From Bacteroidales bacterium UBA3844 (lineage in GTDB: Bacteria > Bacteroidota > Bacteroidia > Bacteroidales > Paludibacteraceae), in the NCBI GenBank assembly GCA_002392915.1, contig DGHQ01000034.1, positions 47,402 to 84,024 on the forward strand: a stretch of DNA of 36,623 nt. Direction: 5' to 3'. The position numbers and the translations under genes were made by a program. The notes under the pieces were generated by a model. The model worked only from the letters and a program-made list of their open reading frames with translations, was not told where the DNA came from and ran no database searches. Below, piece after piece: positions 29,051-36,623 of this stretch (position 1 is its first letter; the number at the start of each line of letters is the position of its first letter).

Positions 29051-29088
29051 AAAAAGCAGTCGGGGTTTCCTGACTGCTTTTTGTTTTA
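29051..29088 (+). terminator. Intrinsic terminator after the PorP/SprF gene
   Basis: AAAAAGCAGTC (29051-29061) and GACTGCTTTTT (29072-29082) form an 11-bp stem around a 10-base loop, and the right arm runs into a T-rich tail. It lies 22 bases past the stop codon and separates the surface-protein unit from the pdxA operon. Confidence 0.85.
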
Positions 29089-29094
29089 TTTGCA

Positions 29095-29126
29095 TTTGCT
29101 TTTGGCGTAATTATTCTTTATTTTTG
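29095..29126 (+). promoter_or_regulatory. Candidate -33/-7 promoter of the pdxA-secG operon
   Basis: TTTG at 29095-29098 and TATTTTTG at 29119-29126 are separated by 20 bases, matching the Bacteroidota consensus TTTG / TAnnTTTG. It sits just below the preceding terminator and would give a short leader of roughly 13 bases before the ATG at 29146. Confidence 0.6.
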
Positions 29127-29145
29127 TGCCACTTAATGATTATTT

Positions 29146-30219
29146 ATGAAAGATGGAAAGATAGTTGTTGGTATTACTCAAGGTGATATCAACGGTGTTG
29201 GATACGAAGTGATAATAAAAACTTTAGTAGATACAAGAATCAATGATTTTTGTATTCCTATTGTTTATGGCTCTTCTAAGGTCGCGGCTTTTCACAGAAA
29301 GGCTCTTGGAATTGAAAACTTCAGCCTTAATGCCATTAATTCGCCGCTTGAGGCAAATGACAAACGCTCTAATGTCATAAATTGTATTTCAGAAGACGTT
29401 AAGGTGGAATTGGCTAAAGAATCTGAGGAAGCAGGCGATGCTGCTATTCTTGCTTTGGAACGTGCGACAGAAGATTTGAAAAACGGTTTGATTGATGTTC
29501 TTGTCACAGCTCCTATCAACAAGAAAAATCTTAACGCTGAAAGATTCAATTTCCCTGGCCATACTGAGTATCTTGAACAAAAATTTGCCCCTGAAGATAA
29601 GGGCGTGATGCTGATGGTCAGTGATGTGCTTCGTGTGGCAATCCTCACGTCTCATTGCCCTTTGAGCAAGGTTTCTTCTTTGATCACTGAGGATGCGATC
29701 GTGTCAAAACTTCAGATATTGAACAAAACTTTGATTCAGGATTTCGGCATTGTCCGCCCTCGTATAGCGGTTCTCGGATTGAATCCACATGCTGGAGACA
29801 ACGGTACTCTTGGCCTTGAAGAACAGGAAATTATCATTCCAGCTCTTCGTCAGGCTAATAGTAATGGCGTTTTGGCTTTTGGCCCTTATCCGGCAGACGG
29901 TTTCTTCGGAGCTGGCAATTTTGTCAATTTCGACGCTGTGCTGGCAATGTATCATGATCAGGGATTGACTCCATTCAAAGCCATTGCTCAGGATATGGGT
30001 GTGAGCTTCACTGCTGGTTTGCCAATCATCCGTACCGCTCCTATTCATGGCGCAGCTTATGATAAGGCAGGTGTGGGAGAAGTTAGGGAAGATTCATTCC
30101 GTTCGGCTCTTTATTTGGCTTGCGATATATTCAAGAAAAGAAATAATTATGCTGAGTTTTCGGCAAACCCTCTTCGTAAACAGACGAAGAAGGAAACTCA
30201 TAATCCAGAAAAAGAATAG
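29146..30219 (+). CDS. pdxA: 4-hydroxythreonine-4-phosphate dehydrogenase PdxA
   Basis: This cytoplasmic enzyme of the DXP-dependent vitamin B6 pathway oxidises 4-phosphohydroxy-L-threonine with NAD to a product that decarboxylates to 3-amino-2-oxopropyl phosphate, the partner of PdxJ. The protein is 357 residues, somewhat longer than E. coli PdxA (about 330). Family landmarks are all present: the N-terminal TQGDINGVGYE (11-21; a variant of the usual GDPAGIGPE that I recall from Bacteroidota homologues), GHTEYLEQKF with substrate-site H139, TSHCPL with H170, LNPHAGDNGTLGLEE with H215, and YHDQGLTPFK with H270. The last three histidines correspond to the metal ligands. It is the first gene of a five-gene operon and is followed after 12 bases by the sigma-54 activator gene. 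The Lys-rich tail after about residue 343 looks like a non-conserved extension. Confidence 0.95.
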   Translation: MKDGKIVVGITQGDINGVGYEVIIKTLVDTRINDFCIPIVYGSSKVAAFHRKALGIENFSLNAINSPLEANDKRSNVINCISEDVKVELAKESEEAGDAAILALERATEDLKNGLIDVLVTAPINKKNLNAERFNFPGHTEYLEQKFAPEDKGVMLMVSDVLRVAILTSHCPLSKVSSLITEDAIVSKLQILNKTLIQDFGIVRPRIAVLGLNPHAGDNGTLGLEEQEIIIPALRQANSNGVLAFGPYPADGFFGAGNFVNFDAVLAMYHDQGLTPFKAIAQDMGVSFTAGLPIIRTAPIHGAAYDKAGVGEVREDSFRSALYLACDIFKKRNNYAEFSANPLRKQTKKETHNPEKE

Positions 30220-30231
30220 TTTTTTTGCATC

Positions 30232-31512
30232 ATGTCTCCAGAAGATATACAAGACATTAAAAATAGATTTGGTATCATCGGTAACGATGATCGTCTGAAT
30301 CGTGCAGTTGAGGTGGCATATAAAGTTGCTTCAACAGACCTTTCTGTTTTGGTTACTGGAGAGAGTGGAGTGGGAAAGGAGTTTTTCCCTAAAATCATCC
30401 ACCAGTTTAGTGATAGAAAACATGGTCCGTATATACCTGTAAACTGTGGAGCTATTCCAGAAGGTACTGTAGACTCGGAACTCTTTGGACATGAAAAGGG
30501 ATCCTTCACCGGTGCAGTCTCTGAAAGAAAAGGTTTTTTTGAGGTGGCTGACGGAGGCACAATTTTTCTTGATGAGGTCGGTGAACTGCCATTGACTACT
30601 CAGGTCAGATTGCTTCGTGTATTGGAGACGGGAGAATTTTTACGCGTCGGTTCTTCCAAACCGATTAAGACTAATGTTCGCGTCGTCGCCGCTACAAATC
30701 TAAATATGGAAAAGGCGGTGAAGAATGGCACGTTCAGAGAGGATTTGTACTACCGTCTTAATACAATCTCTATTCAATTGCCATCTTTGAGAGAAAGAGG
30801 AGAGGATGCCGCTTTTCTTTTTAGGAAATTCGCACTTAATTTTGCTGAAAAATATTCTACAAAACCTGTCCGCCTGACTGAGGATGCTGTTATCACATTG
30901 TTGCAATATCATTGGCCTGGTAATGTCCGTCAGTTGCGTAATGTTGTGGATCAGATTTCTATTCTTGAAAAAGATAACAAGCTGATTTCAAGAGAGACTT
31001 TGTTGAATTATATTCCTGTAGAGGAACATCATAATAATATGCCAATTTTGTCTCCTACTCAGGAGTCGGGTGGACATTCTTATTCTCAGGAGAGGGAGTT
31101 CCTTTATTCTGTTCTGTTTGACTTGCAGAAGCAGGTGGCCAATTTGAAACATGTGATTAATGAGTTTGTCTCCAAAGGTCATGTGAAAATTGATGATGTT
31201 GATCTGGAATCTGGAGAGCTGAAAAAGTCTTTCGACAATGTGATACGTCAGTCTTCTGGCTCGTCTGTCCCTGTTGTGCATGATGTGCATTCCGATGATG
31301 GCCCGAAGACGTCTATGATAGATAAGGGAGACTCTAGCATTCAGGATGTGGAAGTGATTGACGATAGCGCATTGCGTTGGGATTCTTTGCAGAAGGATGC
31401 CATTCGTCGCGCGTTGGAAAAACATGGAAATCAACGACGTGCTGCGGCAAAGGAACTGAATATTTCTGAGCGTACGTTATATAGAAAGATTAAGGAATAT
31501 GGACTTGAGTAA
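30232..31512 (+). CDS. Sigma-54-dependent AAA+ transcriptional activator, no sensor domain
   Basis: This 426-residue bacterial enhancer-binding protein should use ATP hydrolysis to open promoters bound by sigma-54 RNA polymerase. The AAA+ domain covers about residues 12-245. It has Walker A GESGVGK (43-49), the sigma-54 contact loop as GSFTGA (90-95; the usual form is GAFTGA), Walker B IFLDE (111-115), REDLYYRLN and the YHWPGNVRQLRN region. A Fis-type helix-turn-helix ends the protein (about 385-426, with NQRRAAAKELNISERTLYRKI). No receiver, GAF or PAS domain precedes the AAA+ domain, so control may come from expression level or a partner protein. A Ser/Asp-rich linker of about 120 residues separates the two domains. 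The gene overlaps lptE by 14 bases. The target promoters are unknown, and rpoN is not in the window. Confidence 0.92.
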   Translation: MSPEDIQDIKNRFGIIGNDDRLNRAVEVAYKVASTDLSVLVTGESGVGKEFFPKIIHQFSDRKHGPYIPVNCGAIPEGTVDSELFGHEKGSFTGAVSERKGFFEVADGGTIFLDEVGELPLTTQVRLLRVLETGEFLRVGSSKPIKTNVRVVAATNLNMEKAVKNGTFREDLYYRLNTISIQLPSLRERGEDAAFLFRKFALNFAEKYSTKPVRLTEDAVITLLQYHWPGNVRQLRNVVDQISILEKDNKLISRETLLNYIPVEEHHNNMPILSPTQESGGHSYSQEREFLYSVLFDLQKQVANLKHVINEFVSKGHVKIDDVDLESGELKKSFDNVIRQSSGSSVPVVHDVHSDDGPKTSMIDKGDSSIQDVEVIDDSALRWDSLQKDAIRRALEKHGNQRRAAAKELNISERTLYRKIKEYGLE

Positions 31513-32017
31513 ATTAAAATTTTTTTTGATTTTAATTCTGGCTTTGTCGCTTTTGCCGGCTTGCACGGTGTCGTATAGTTTTACGGGTTCTTCTCTTGAT
31601 TATACCAAGGTTAAAACTATTTCGATCGCGAATTTCCCGAACAGAGCGACGTTGGTATATCCGGCTCTCGCTCCTACATTCACAGAACAATTAAAGGAGA
31701 CATTCTCGTCTAAGACAAGCCTTAATCAGGTTCCTAAAAATGGAGATCTTCAGATATCTGGAGAAATAACAGGCTATTCTTTGTCTCCAAGTGCTATCAA
31801 TTCTTCTGGTTCTTCAACTATGACTCGTTTGACTGTGGTTGTTAGGGTCGTTTTTGTGAACAGGTCTAACTCATCAGAAAATTTTGAACGTAGTTTTAGC
31901 TCATATCAGGAATTTTCAAATACTCAGACAATCAATCAGGTTCAGGAGGAGTTGTGTGAGACGATCATAAATGAACTTATAGATCAGATTTTTAACGCTA
32001 CCGTCGCAAATTGGTAA
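31499..32017 (+). CDS. lptE: LptE-family LPS assembly lipoprotein
   Basis: The product has 172 residues. The N-terminus is a lipoprotein signal peptide (KLKFFLILILALSLLPAC) with lipobox LPAC and the modified cysteine at residue 22. The mature part has the pattern of Bacteroidota LptE-like proteins: SYSFTGSSLDYTKVKTISI, NFPNRATLVYPALAPTFTE, and an ISGEITGYSLSP strand. LptE forms the outer-membrane LPS translocon with LptD. Its start lies inside the end of the sigma-54 activator gene (14-base overlap), implying translational coupling. The helical-protein gene begins 6 bases after its stop. The call rests on the lipobox, the strand motifs and the gene order. Confidence 0.82.
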   Translation: MDLSKLKFFLILILALSLLPACTVSYSFTGSSLDYTKVKTISIANFPNRATLVYPALAPTFTEQLKETFSSKTSLNQVPKNGDLQISGEITGYSLSPSAINSSGSSTMTRLTVVVRVVFVNRSNSSENFERSFSSYQEFSNTQTINQVQEELCETIINELIDQIFNATVANW

Positions 32018-32023
32018 TGGATT

Positions 32024-32701
32024 ATGAGTGATTTCAGGGCATTCTTTGCAGGATCTAAATATGCGGCCGCCGACTTCCATGATTTGGAGATGTTGACGGT
32101 GGAATATCCTTTTGTATCATCATTTCGTTTGCTTTATCTTCAAGAGTTGAAGCGACGTGTGGACGTGCGATATTTGCAGGAGTTGAAAAACTCTTCTTTT
32201 TCAATCTTTGACAGACGGCTGTTGTTCCAAACTCTCTCAAAAGTTGGAGACGACAAACAAACATATAAATCAGAGCCGGATGTCCCTGTCACAACTAATC
32301 GTGAGGCAACGCAGACACTCCAACCTGTAGATATTTTGCAGGAATTGGAGCAACGTCCGGATATAGATGAGAATACAGGAGACCTGATAGGATCAGATAC
32401 TTTGGAATCATTGATGAAAGGAGCATCATCTTTGCGAAAAGGTCCAAAAATTAATCTTGGAGATTTTGCACCGTCTTCTCAATTGCATGATTCTGATGTG
32501 AAGGATGATGGATCAGAACAGGTCTTGTTTCAACCTGCAGAAGAACTTTTTTCTGAAACTTTGGCAAAAATTTATGTAAAACAGCATAAATATGAGAAGG
32601 CAATTAAAACTTTTCGCAAGTTGATGGATAAAAATCCAGAAAAAAGTGTTTACTTTGCAGACCAAATTGCATTTTTGGAGAAATTGATAAAAAATTTGTA
32701 A
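32024..32701 (+). CDS. Conserved helical protein with C-terminal TPR-like unit
   Basis: The product has 225 residues and no signal peptide or membrane segment, so it is probably cytoplasmic. The N-terminal ~75 residues are helical (for example FRLLYLQELKRRVDVRYLQE). The middle is polar and probably disordered. The last ~50 residues (ETLAKIYVKQHKYEKAIKTF, then PEKSVYFADQIAFLEKLI) look like a single TPR hairpin with a capping helix. Small proteins with this tail are found between lptE and secG in Bacteroidales, as I recall, but I know of no established function. Spacing of 6 bases on both sides shows it belongs to the operon. Confidence 0.75.
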   Translation: MSDFRAFFAGSKYAAADFHDLEMLTVEYPFVSSFRLLYLQELKRRVDVRYLQELKNSSFSIFDRRLLFQTLSKVGDDKQTYKSEPDVPVTTNREATQTLQPVDILQELEQRPDIDENTGDLIGSDTLESLMKGASSLRKGPKINLGDFAPSSQLHDSDVKDDGSEQVLFQPAEELFSETLAKIYVKQHKYEKAIKTFRKLMDKNPEKSVYFADQIAFLEKLIKNL

Positions 32702-32707
32702 CATAAT

Positions 32708-33034
32708 ATGGAATACGTAGCTATTATTATCTTTATTTTGATTATTTCAGTTTTGCTGATTTGTGTTGTTCTAGTTCAAAACTCAAAAGGTGGTGGACTT
32801 TTGTCTGGATTTGGAGGTGCAAATCAGATTGCTGGTGTTCAAAAAACTACTGATTTTATCGAAAAATTGACTTGGTCATTGTGGGGTGCTTTGGTTGTAT
32901 TGTCAGTATTGGCAACTCACTTTGTAGGAAGCAAAGGTGGTGAGGCAGTAGAGGAAATCGACTATCAGTCAAAAGTAGAGACTCCATCAGCTCCTGTTGA
33001 GGAGGCTCCAGCTTTCGGTGCAGAGCAGGAATAA
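32708..33034 (+). CDS. secG: Preprotein translocase subunit SecG
   Basis: The product has 108 residues. It has two membrane segments (about 4-24 and 55-74) joined by the family loop QNSKGGGLLSGFGGANQIAG (24-43), which is the SecG signature. An acidic, Pro-rich tail (about 78-108) is an extension beyond the core. SecG is the accessory subunit of the SecYEG channel and helps SecA-driven export. It is the last gene of the pdxA operon: it starts 6 bases after the previous stop, and a terminator follows 20 bases after its own stop. Confidence 0.95.
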   Translation: MEYVAIIIFILIISVLLICVVLVQNSKGGGLLSGFGGANQIAGVQKTTDFIEKLTWSLWGALVVLSVLATHFVGSKGGEAVEEIDYQSKVETPSAPVEEAPAFGAEQE

Positions 33035-33054
33035 ATAGTGAGATATGATATTTT

Positions 33055-33092
33055 AGCCACTCCGAGAGATCGTTGAGTGGCTTTTGTTTTTT
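33055..33092 (+). terminator. Intrinsic terminator after secG
   Basis: AGCCACTC (33055-33062) pairs with GAGTGGCT (33075-33082) around a 12-base loop and is followed by a T-rich run (TTTGTTTTTT) to 33092. The next gene's first ATG begins at 33093, so that gene depends on read-through unless it has a promoter inside the secG end. Confidence 0.75.
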
Positions 33093-33557
33093 ATGCTTAT
33101 GATAAATTTCGGAGATCAACTTGCGGTGTTTTGTGCAGCTACATTCTGGTCTGAACTTGATGTGCCGCAGGAAAAAGAAGACTTGGTGGAGAAAATCGCC
33201 GCTGATTTTGCCCAGCAACCTGATGTCTTCAGACGTGCTGTTGACAAACAGATTGCAAAGCAGGCTCCAATGGAAGATGATGAAGTGACGAGTTATATTG
33301 CCTCTGTCGGTGAACAGGTGCCAGAAGACAGTCGTCGTGATGTGTTGAAAATGGTGATTGAGATGATGCTGACTACAGCTGATTTGAATGAAGATTCTTC
33401 AGCTACAATACTTTTCCTTTGCGAGGCTCTTGGACTGCCACTAGAAATTGCAATGGTAGAAACAATGGCTTTTGTTAAAGGTAATGATGTGGCTGTCGAC
33501 AATAAAGAGGATATTGTTGTCGTCGACAGATTGAGTGATATACCAACAGACAATTGA
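33093..33557 (+). CDS. Small acidic helical protein, possibly TerB-like
   Basis: The product has 154 residues from the ATG at 33093 or 152 from the ATG at 33099, which directly precedes INFGDQLAVF. The TTG at 33084 lies in the terminator T-run and is an unlikely start. The protein is strongly acidic and predicted helical, with no signal peptide or membrane segment. Residues ~80-125 (EMMLTTADLNEDSSATILFL followed by CEALGLPLEIAMVE) resemble the pattern of TerB-like domains, in which an Asp/Glu-rich turn precedes a helix ending in LGL. I do not recognise a specific family and the similarity is weak. It lies between two terminators and could be transcribed alone or by read-through from secG. Confidence 0.65.
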   Translation: MLMINFGDQLAVFCAATFWSELDVPQEKEDLVEKIAADFAQQPDVFRRAVDKQIAKQAPMEDDEVTSYIASVGEQVPEDSRRDVLKMVIEMMLTTADLNEDSSATILFLCEALGLPLEIAMVETMAFVKGNDVAVDNKEDIVVVDRLSDIPTDN

Positions 33558-33565
33558 TTTTTAAT

Positions 33566-33598
33566 AAGAGGAGATGTATTTAATCGTCTCCTTTTGTG
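33566..33598 (+). terminator. Intrinsic terminator after the small acidic protein gene
   Basis: AGGAGATG (33569-33576) pairs with CGTCTCCT (33585-33592), including one G-T pair, around an 8-base loop, and is followed by TTTTGTGTT. The stem can extend outward by a few A-T or wobble pairs. It separates the small gene from the second large surface gene. Confidence 0.7.
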
Positions 33599-33638
33599 TT
33601 TAATGACATGTTTTGTCTTCTTTTATGGTTATCTTTTT

Positions 33639-33668
33639 TTTGAATTGTGGACTTGTATTATAATTTTG
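33639..33668 (+). promoter_or_regulatory. Candidate -33/-7 promoter of the second large gene
   Basis: TTTG at 33639-33642 and TAATTTTG at 33661-33668 are 18 bases apart, the same spacing as at the transposase gene. A start near 33675 would leave a leader of about 32 bases before the ATG at 33707. Confidence 0.55.
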
Positions 33669-33706
33669 TCCTTTAATAGGGTAATTTTATAATAGGGTAT
33701 ATAAAT

Positions 33707-36623
33707 ATGTTGAAAACGTTGAAAATTATGGGAAAGGATATATTCGGTCTTAGATTTCTATCTTTGGCTACTTTGTGCGGATTATTCTTGTCTGCACAGG
33801 GACAGGATTGCGATAGTAATCTAGGAAGTACTAGTTTTAAGGCAACAGGAGATGCTGCTACATGGCAATATTATGATTTTGCAGATGCTTTTACTAATGG
33901 ACCAAGCGGAATATCATTGTCTTCTGATTTACAATTCACAAAAGATTTGACGGATTTTGAATCTCCTAATCTGAATTACGCATTGACATCAAATCCATTT
34001 AAGTTGAATGCTCAGGTTGCTGATGAAACATTGAAAAGTGGCAAAGATTATGACCCTGATACTTTGATGTTTAAGGATATGGATGGGGATATGTTGGTTG
34101 TTAATCATCTTGGTAACAAACAAGCTGGAGCAAATAAGAAGTTATTTACTATAAAAGTCCCTAATGCAAAAGAAAAAACTGAATTTACGGTCAAATATAC
34201 TTTGTGTAATGTTCTAAATCCAGATTGGCCTGGAATAAAAAAATATGATTTATATAATTCAGGTATTGATAAGATAACGCTTAATGATATTTCTATTGGC
34301 GTTAATCCTAATGAATATGGGCAGTTTGAAGATGGAGGAACACAAAGTTCACACGATTATAGTCAAAAAGGTGCAAAATTGACAGTGATGGATGGGTGTG
34401 TGACTTATACATATACAAGCACAGTGCCAGCGGGATCGAAGTCATTGAGCGTGTCATTGATTACAGGATACAATGCTACAATTCCTTTTGCCATAAAGGA
34501 TGTTGAAGTTACAGGATGCTTTAGCCCTCGTGCATTTTCTCCATCTGGAGATGAGATTTGTACTGGGGAACAGGTTTCTTTGACTCTAGATAGAAATTAT
34601 GGTAATGTGTCTGTCAAATGGGAAAAATCGACAGATGGCGGAAATAAATGGGAGACTTTGTCAACTACTGCGGCGGCCAGAGAAGAGATTACGAAATCGA
34701 CTATGTATCGCGCTTTTGTAGATGGACAAGAAAGTAATACATTGTCTATTAAAACAATTGATTGCTGTGTAGTGAATGGTGCACCTGCTTCTCGTAAGGT
34801 CGTTTACGAAGAAAATTATGGATACTTTACAGCACCTTATACACATGTCGATACGAAGGGAAATGTTCATCAATTGACTAAAGGAGATCATAAAGCACAT
34901 CGTACTAGTCTTGATTATGATTTGCCTTACCATGATATGGATTGGACAGGTAGTGTGGAAGATGGTTCTTATGCTGTACTAGTTCCTAATATTAACGGAT
35001 TTAGTATGGGACAAGGTGAGTATGATATTAACTCTTCTGCTAATTGGTTTACGGGAGTTACTAATGATCATACAAGTATTTTGTCTGGAATTGAGAATAG
35101 CGCTTGTCTGTTTATTAATGTCAATAATACGGTGGCGGTAGGAGGTGGACAGGGTTATAAAGGTCCTGTTTTTGAATATGAGGTTAAAAATCTTTGTGAG
35201 GATAAAGAGCTGAATTTTGAGTGCTATATTGCAAATCTGGATGATCCTAATAGACCGGATTCTAAACCAGAGAACTCACCATTGGTGACTATCAATCTTC
35301 TTTCTGCAACTACAAATGAAATCATTGCGTCGCAACCGAATGTGCAAGCATCTCTTGGAGGTGGCTGGATAAAATGTGAAATAAAAGATTTCAAATTAAA
35401 AAACGAAACTTCTGTTATAATGCAGATTGTGGCGGATTGTGGAAACAGATGTGATGATATGGATTTTTGGAAACATGGAAATGACCTTTTGATTGATGAT
35501 ATAAAATTCATGACATGTTCTCCTCCAGAAATTTCTGCATATTATAAAATTGGAGATTTGACTTCAGATACTACAGTTTGTAGTGGAGCTGACTTGATCG
35601 CTAAGGTTCCTGTCACAAATCTTCTTTGGGATTTCTTTATGAATGAACCTTATTTTGTCCTTCAATATAGTATAGATAAAGAAAATTGGAAGCATCTTAA
35701 GAAAATGGGATATGATCAGATTGAAATTGAAAAAATTGAAGGTAAGGATAATAAGATCATAAATTTCAATTTTAATTCTGATGATATAACAAAAGACTTC
35801 AATGATCCTGAAAAAATTTATATGAGAGTTGTTGTTGCTCAGGATGCAACAGCAGAAAAGTTTGTGAATGATCCAGGAATGGTATCTACGGACGATAACT
35901 GTGTGAATTATTCAATCTCTGAGATATTTACGGTTACTATAGATTGCCCTACTTGTACTGCAAGTGAGGATGTCGAGATTATATCATCGGAGAAAGCTGT
36001 CGTTGAAAACAAAAAGAAAACAATTCATCTTTGTAAAGGTGAAAGTGTCACTTTGAATTCCAATGATGTGACTTCTACTACGGAAAAGGGAGATCCTTAT
36101 TCTAATTTCTTGATGACGTGGTCTCTTGATGGTGTCGCAAAAACTCCAACTCCTGGAGCTGTGGCGGATGAATTGGTGATTTCTTGGGAAGACGCTACAG
36201 AAAAAGGTCTTTCTGTAAAACTTACATCTGAGGATGCGGATTATCCAGGCCAGACAGGATGTATGAAAGAGGCTGAGATAATTATCATTGCTGATCCTGT
36301 TCCCGACGCTGAGTTCCGAAACCCGAAGGCAGAGTTCTGCCAGGGCGAAGGCAAGGATTTGGTAGACATGGAGTTGACGAAGGGTTCTGCGTCCGACTAC
36401 ACTATTCGTTGGTGGAAGGGGTCAGATACATTGTCCGGCACATCGCTGGGAGATGACTTGGACGCGAAGTTCTTTGAGGGCTTGGAGTCAAAAGATGGTG
36501 GTACATTCAGCTACCAGCTGGTGGACAACAAGACAGGCTGTAAGGGAGATCTGCACGAATATGAGGTGATCGTCAATCCGATACCAGAGGCACCAAATGA
36601 CGAGAAGATCCAGTACACGATCA
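33707..36623 (+). CDS. Second large secreted modular protein (5' part, runs off the window)
   Basis: A frame of 972 complete codons is open to the last base, so the C-terminus and any sorting domain are not visible. An ordinary signal peptide (MLKTLKIMGKDIFGLRFLSL, then ATLCGLFLSAQG) should be cut near residue 32; the ATG for residue 8 is an alternative start. Residues ~33-275 and ~350-610 look like two beta-sandwich domains with a Trp/Gly-rich, lectin-like appearance, but I cannot name a family. PKD/Ig-like modules open at C285 (ICTGEQVSLTL), C625 (VCSGADL), C776 (LCKGESVTL) and C878 (FCQGEGKDL). The module type and a KGSDTLSGTSL motif (near 903) match the giant protein upstream, so this is probably another T9SS-exported surface protein. 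Base composition rises sharply near 36300. No PorP/SprF partner can be seen within the window. Confidence 0.82.
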   Translation, partial: MLKTLKIMGKDIFGLRFLSLATLCGLFLSAQGQDCDSNLGSTSFKATGDAATWQYYDFADAFTNGPSGISLSSDLQFTKDLTDFESPNLNYALTSNPFKLNAQVADETLKSGKDYDPDTLMFKDMDGDMLVVNHLGNKQAGANKKLFTIKVPNAKEKTEFTVKYTLCNVLNPDWPGIKKYDLYNSGIDKITLNDISIGVNPNEYGQFEDGGTQSSHDYSQKGAKLTVMDGCVTYTYTSTVPAGSKSLSVSLITGYNATIPFAIKDVEVTGCFSPRAFSPSGDEICTGEQVSLTLDRNYGNVSVKWEKSTDGGNKWETLSTTAAAREEITKSTMYRAFVDGQESNTLSIKTIDCCVVNGAPASRKVVYEENYGYFTAPYTHVDTKGNVHQLTKGDHKAHRTSLDYDLPYHDMDWTGSVEDGSYAVLVPNINGFSMGQGEYDINSSANWFTGVTNDHTSILSGIENSACLFINVNNTVAVGGGQGYKGPVFEYEVKNLCEDKELNFECYIANLDDPNRPDSKPENSPLVTINLLSATTNEIIASQPNVQASLGGGWIKCEIKDFKLKNETSVIMQIVADCGNRCDDMDFWKHGNDLLIDDIKFMTCSPPEISAYYKIGDLTSDTTVCSGADLIAKVPVTNLLWDFFMNEPYFVLQYSIDKENWKHLKKMGYDQIEIEKIEGKDNKIINFNFNSDDITKDFNDPEKIYMRVVVAQDATAEKFVNDPGMVSTDDNCVNYSISEIFTVTIDCPTCTASEDVEIISSEKAVVENKKKTIHLCKGESVTLNSNDVTSTTEKGDPYSNFLMTWSLDGVAKTPTPGAVADELVISWEDATEKGLSVKLTSEDADYPGQTGCMKEAEIIIIADPVPDAEFRNPKAEFCQGEGKDLVDMELTKGSASDYTIRWWKGSDTLSGTSLGDDLDAKFFEGLESKDGGTFSYQLVDNKTGCKGDLHEYEVIVNPIPEAPNDEKIQYTI

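Noticed and set aside
28881..29186. A 101-codon plus-strand frame overlapping the PorP/SprF end and the pdxA start
   Set aside because: It runs through the terminator at 29051-29088 and the pdxA promoter and overlaps two confident genes in another frame.
30724..30745. TGGCAC resembling a sigma-54 -24 element
   Set aside because: There is no TTGC-type -12 element at the required distance, and it lies inside the activator's coding sequence.
33084..33092. TTG start for the small acidic protein
   Set aside because: It falls inside the terminator T-run. The ATGs at 33093 and 33099 are better placed, and the added residues would only be Met-Phe-Phe encoded by the T-run.

Overview
The window reads as chromosomal DNA from an AT-rich member of the Bacteroidota, most likely Bacteroidales. 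The evidence is a type IX secretion system (T9SS) type B sorting domain, a PorP/SprF protein, the pdxA / sigma-54 activator / lptE / helical protein / secG gene order that I recall from Bacteroidales genomes, and three candidate promoters of the Bacteroidota -33/-7 type (TTTG, 18-20 bases, TAnnTTTG). Genus cannot be fixed from the sequence alone.

Layout. (1) 1-990: a REP-associated tyrosine transposase gene (minus strand, 100-549) lies between two clusters of small palindromic repeats that share a perfect 48-base direct copy. Nested inverted repeats fill 671-855. (2) 991-1376: an AT-rich leader with a candidate TTGACA/TATTAT promoter. (3) 1377-27995: one uninterrupted 8,872-codon gene for a secreted surface protein. 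It has a long unusual N-terminal leader, a unique Cys-containing N-terminal region, about 83 Ig/PKD-like modules (counted by eye) and a T9SS type B C-terminal sorting domain. (4) 28010-29029: a PorP/SprF outer-membrane protein, directly downstream and probably co-transcribed, followed by a strong terminator. (5) 29146-33034: a tight housekeeping/envelope operon: pdxA (vitamin B6), a sigma-54-type AAA+ activator, lptE (LPS assembly), a small helical/TPR-like protein and secG (Sec translocon), ended by a terminator. (6) 33093-33557: a small acidic helical protein of unknown function. (7) 33707 to the window end: the 5' part (972 codons, still open) of a second large secreted modular protein.

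How the parts may work together (inference): the giant protein would cross the inner membrane by Sec (SecG is encoded nearby), be exported by the T9SS through recognition of its type B C-terminal domain, and be attached to or supported at the surface by the adjacent PorP/SprF protein, as in the SprB/SprF pair of gliding Flavobacteriia. No T9SS core genes are visible here. A long fibre-like adhesin is the most plausible role, but the ligand is unknown.

The most notable points are the size and internal gradient of the giant protein, abrupt base-composition steps inside both large genes that suggest cassette exchange, and the elaborate palindromic repeat system around the transposase gene.
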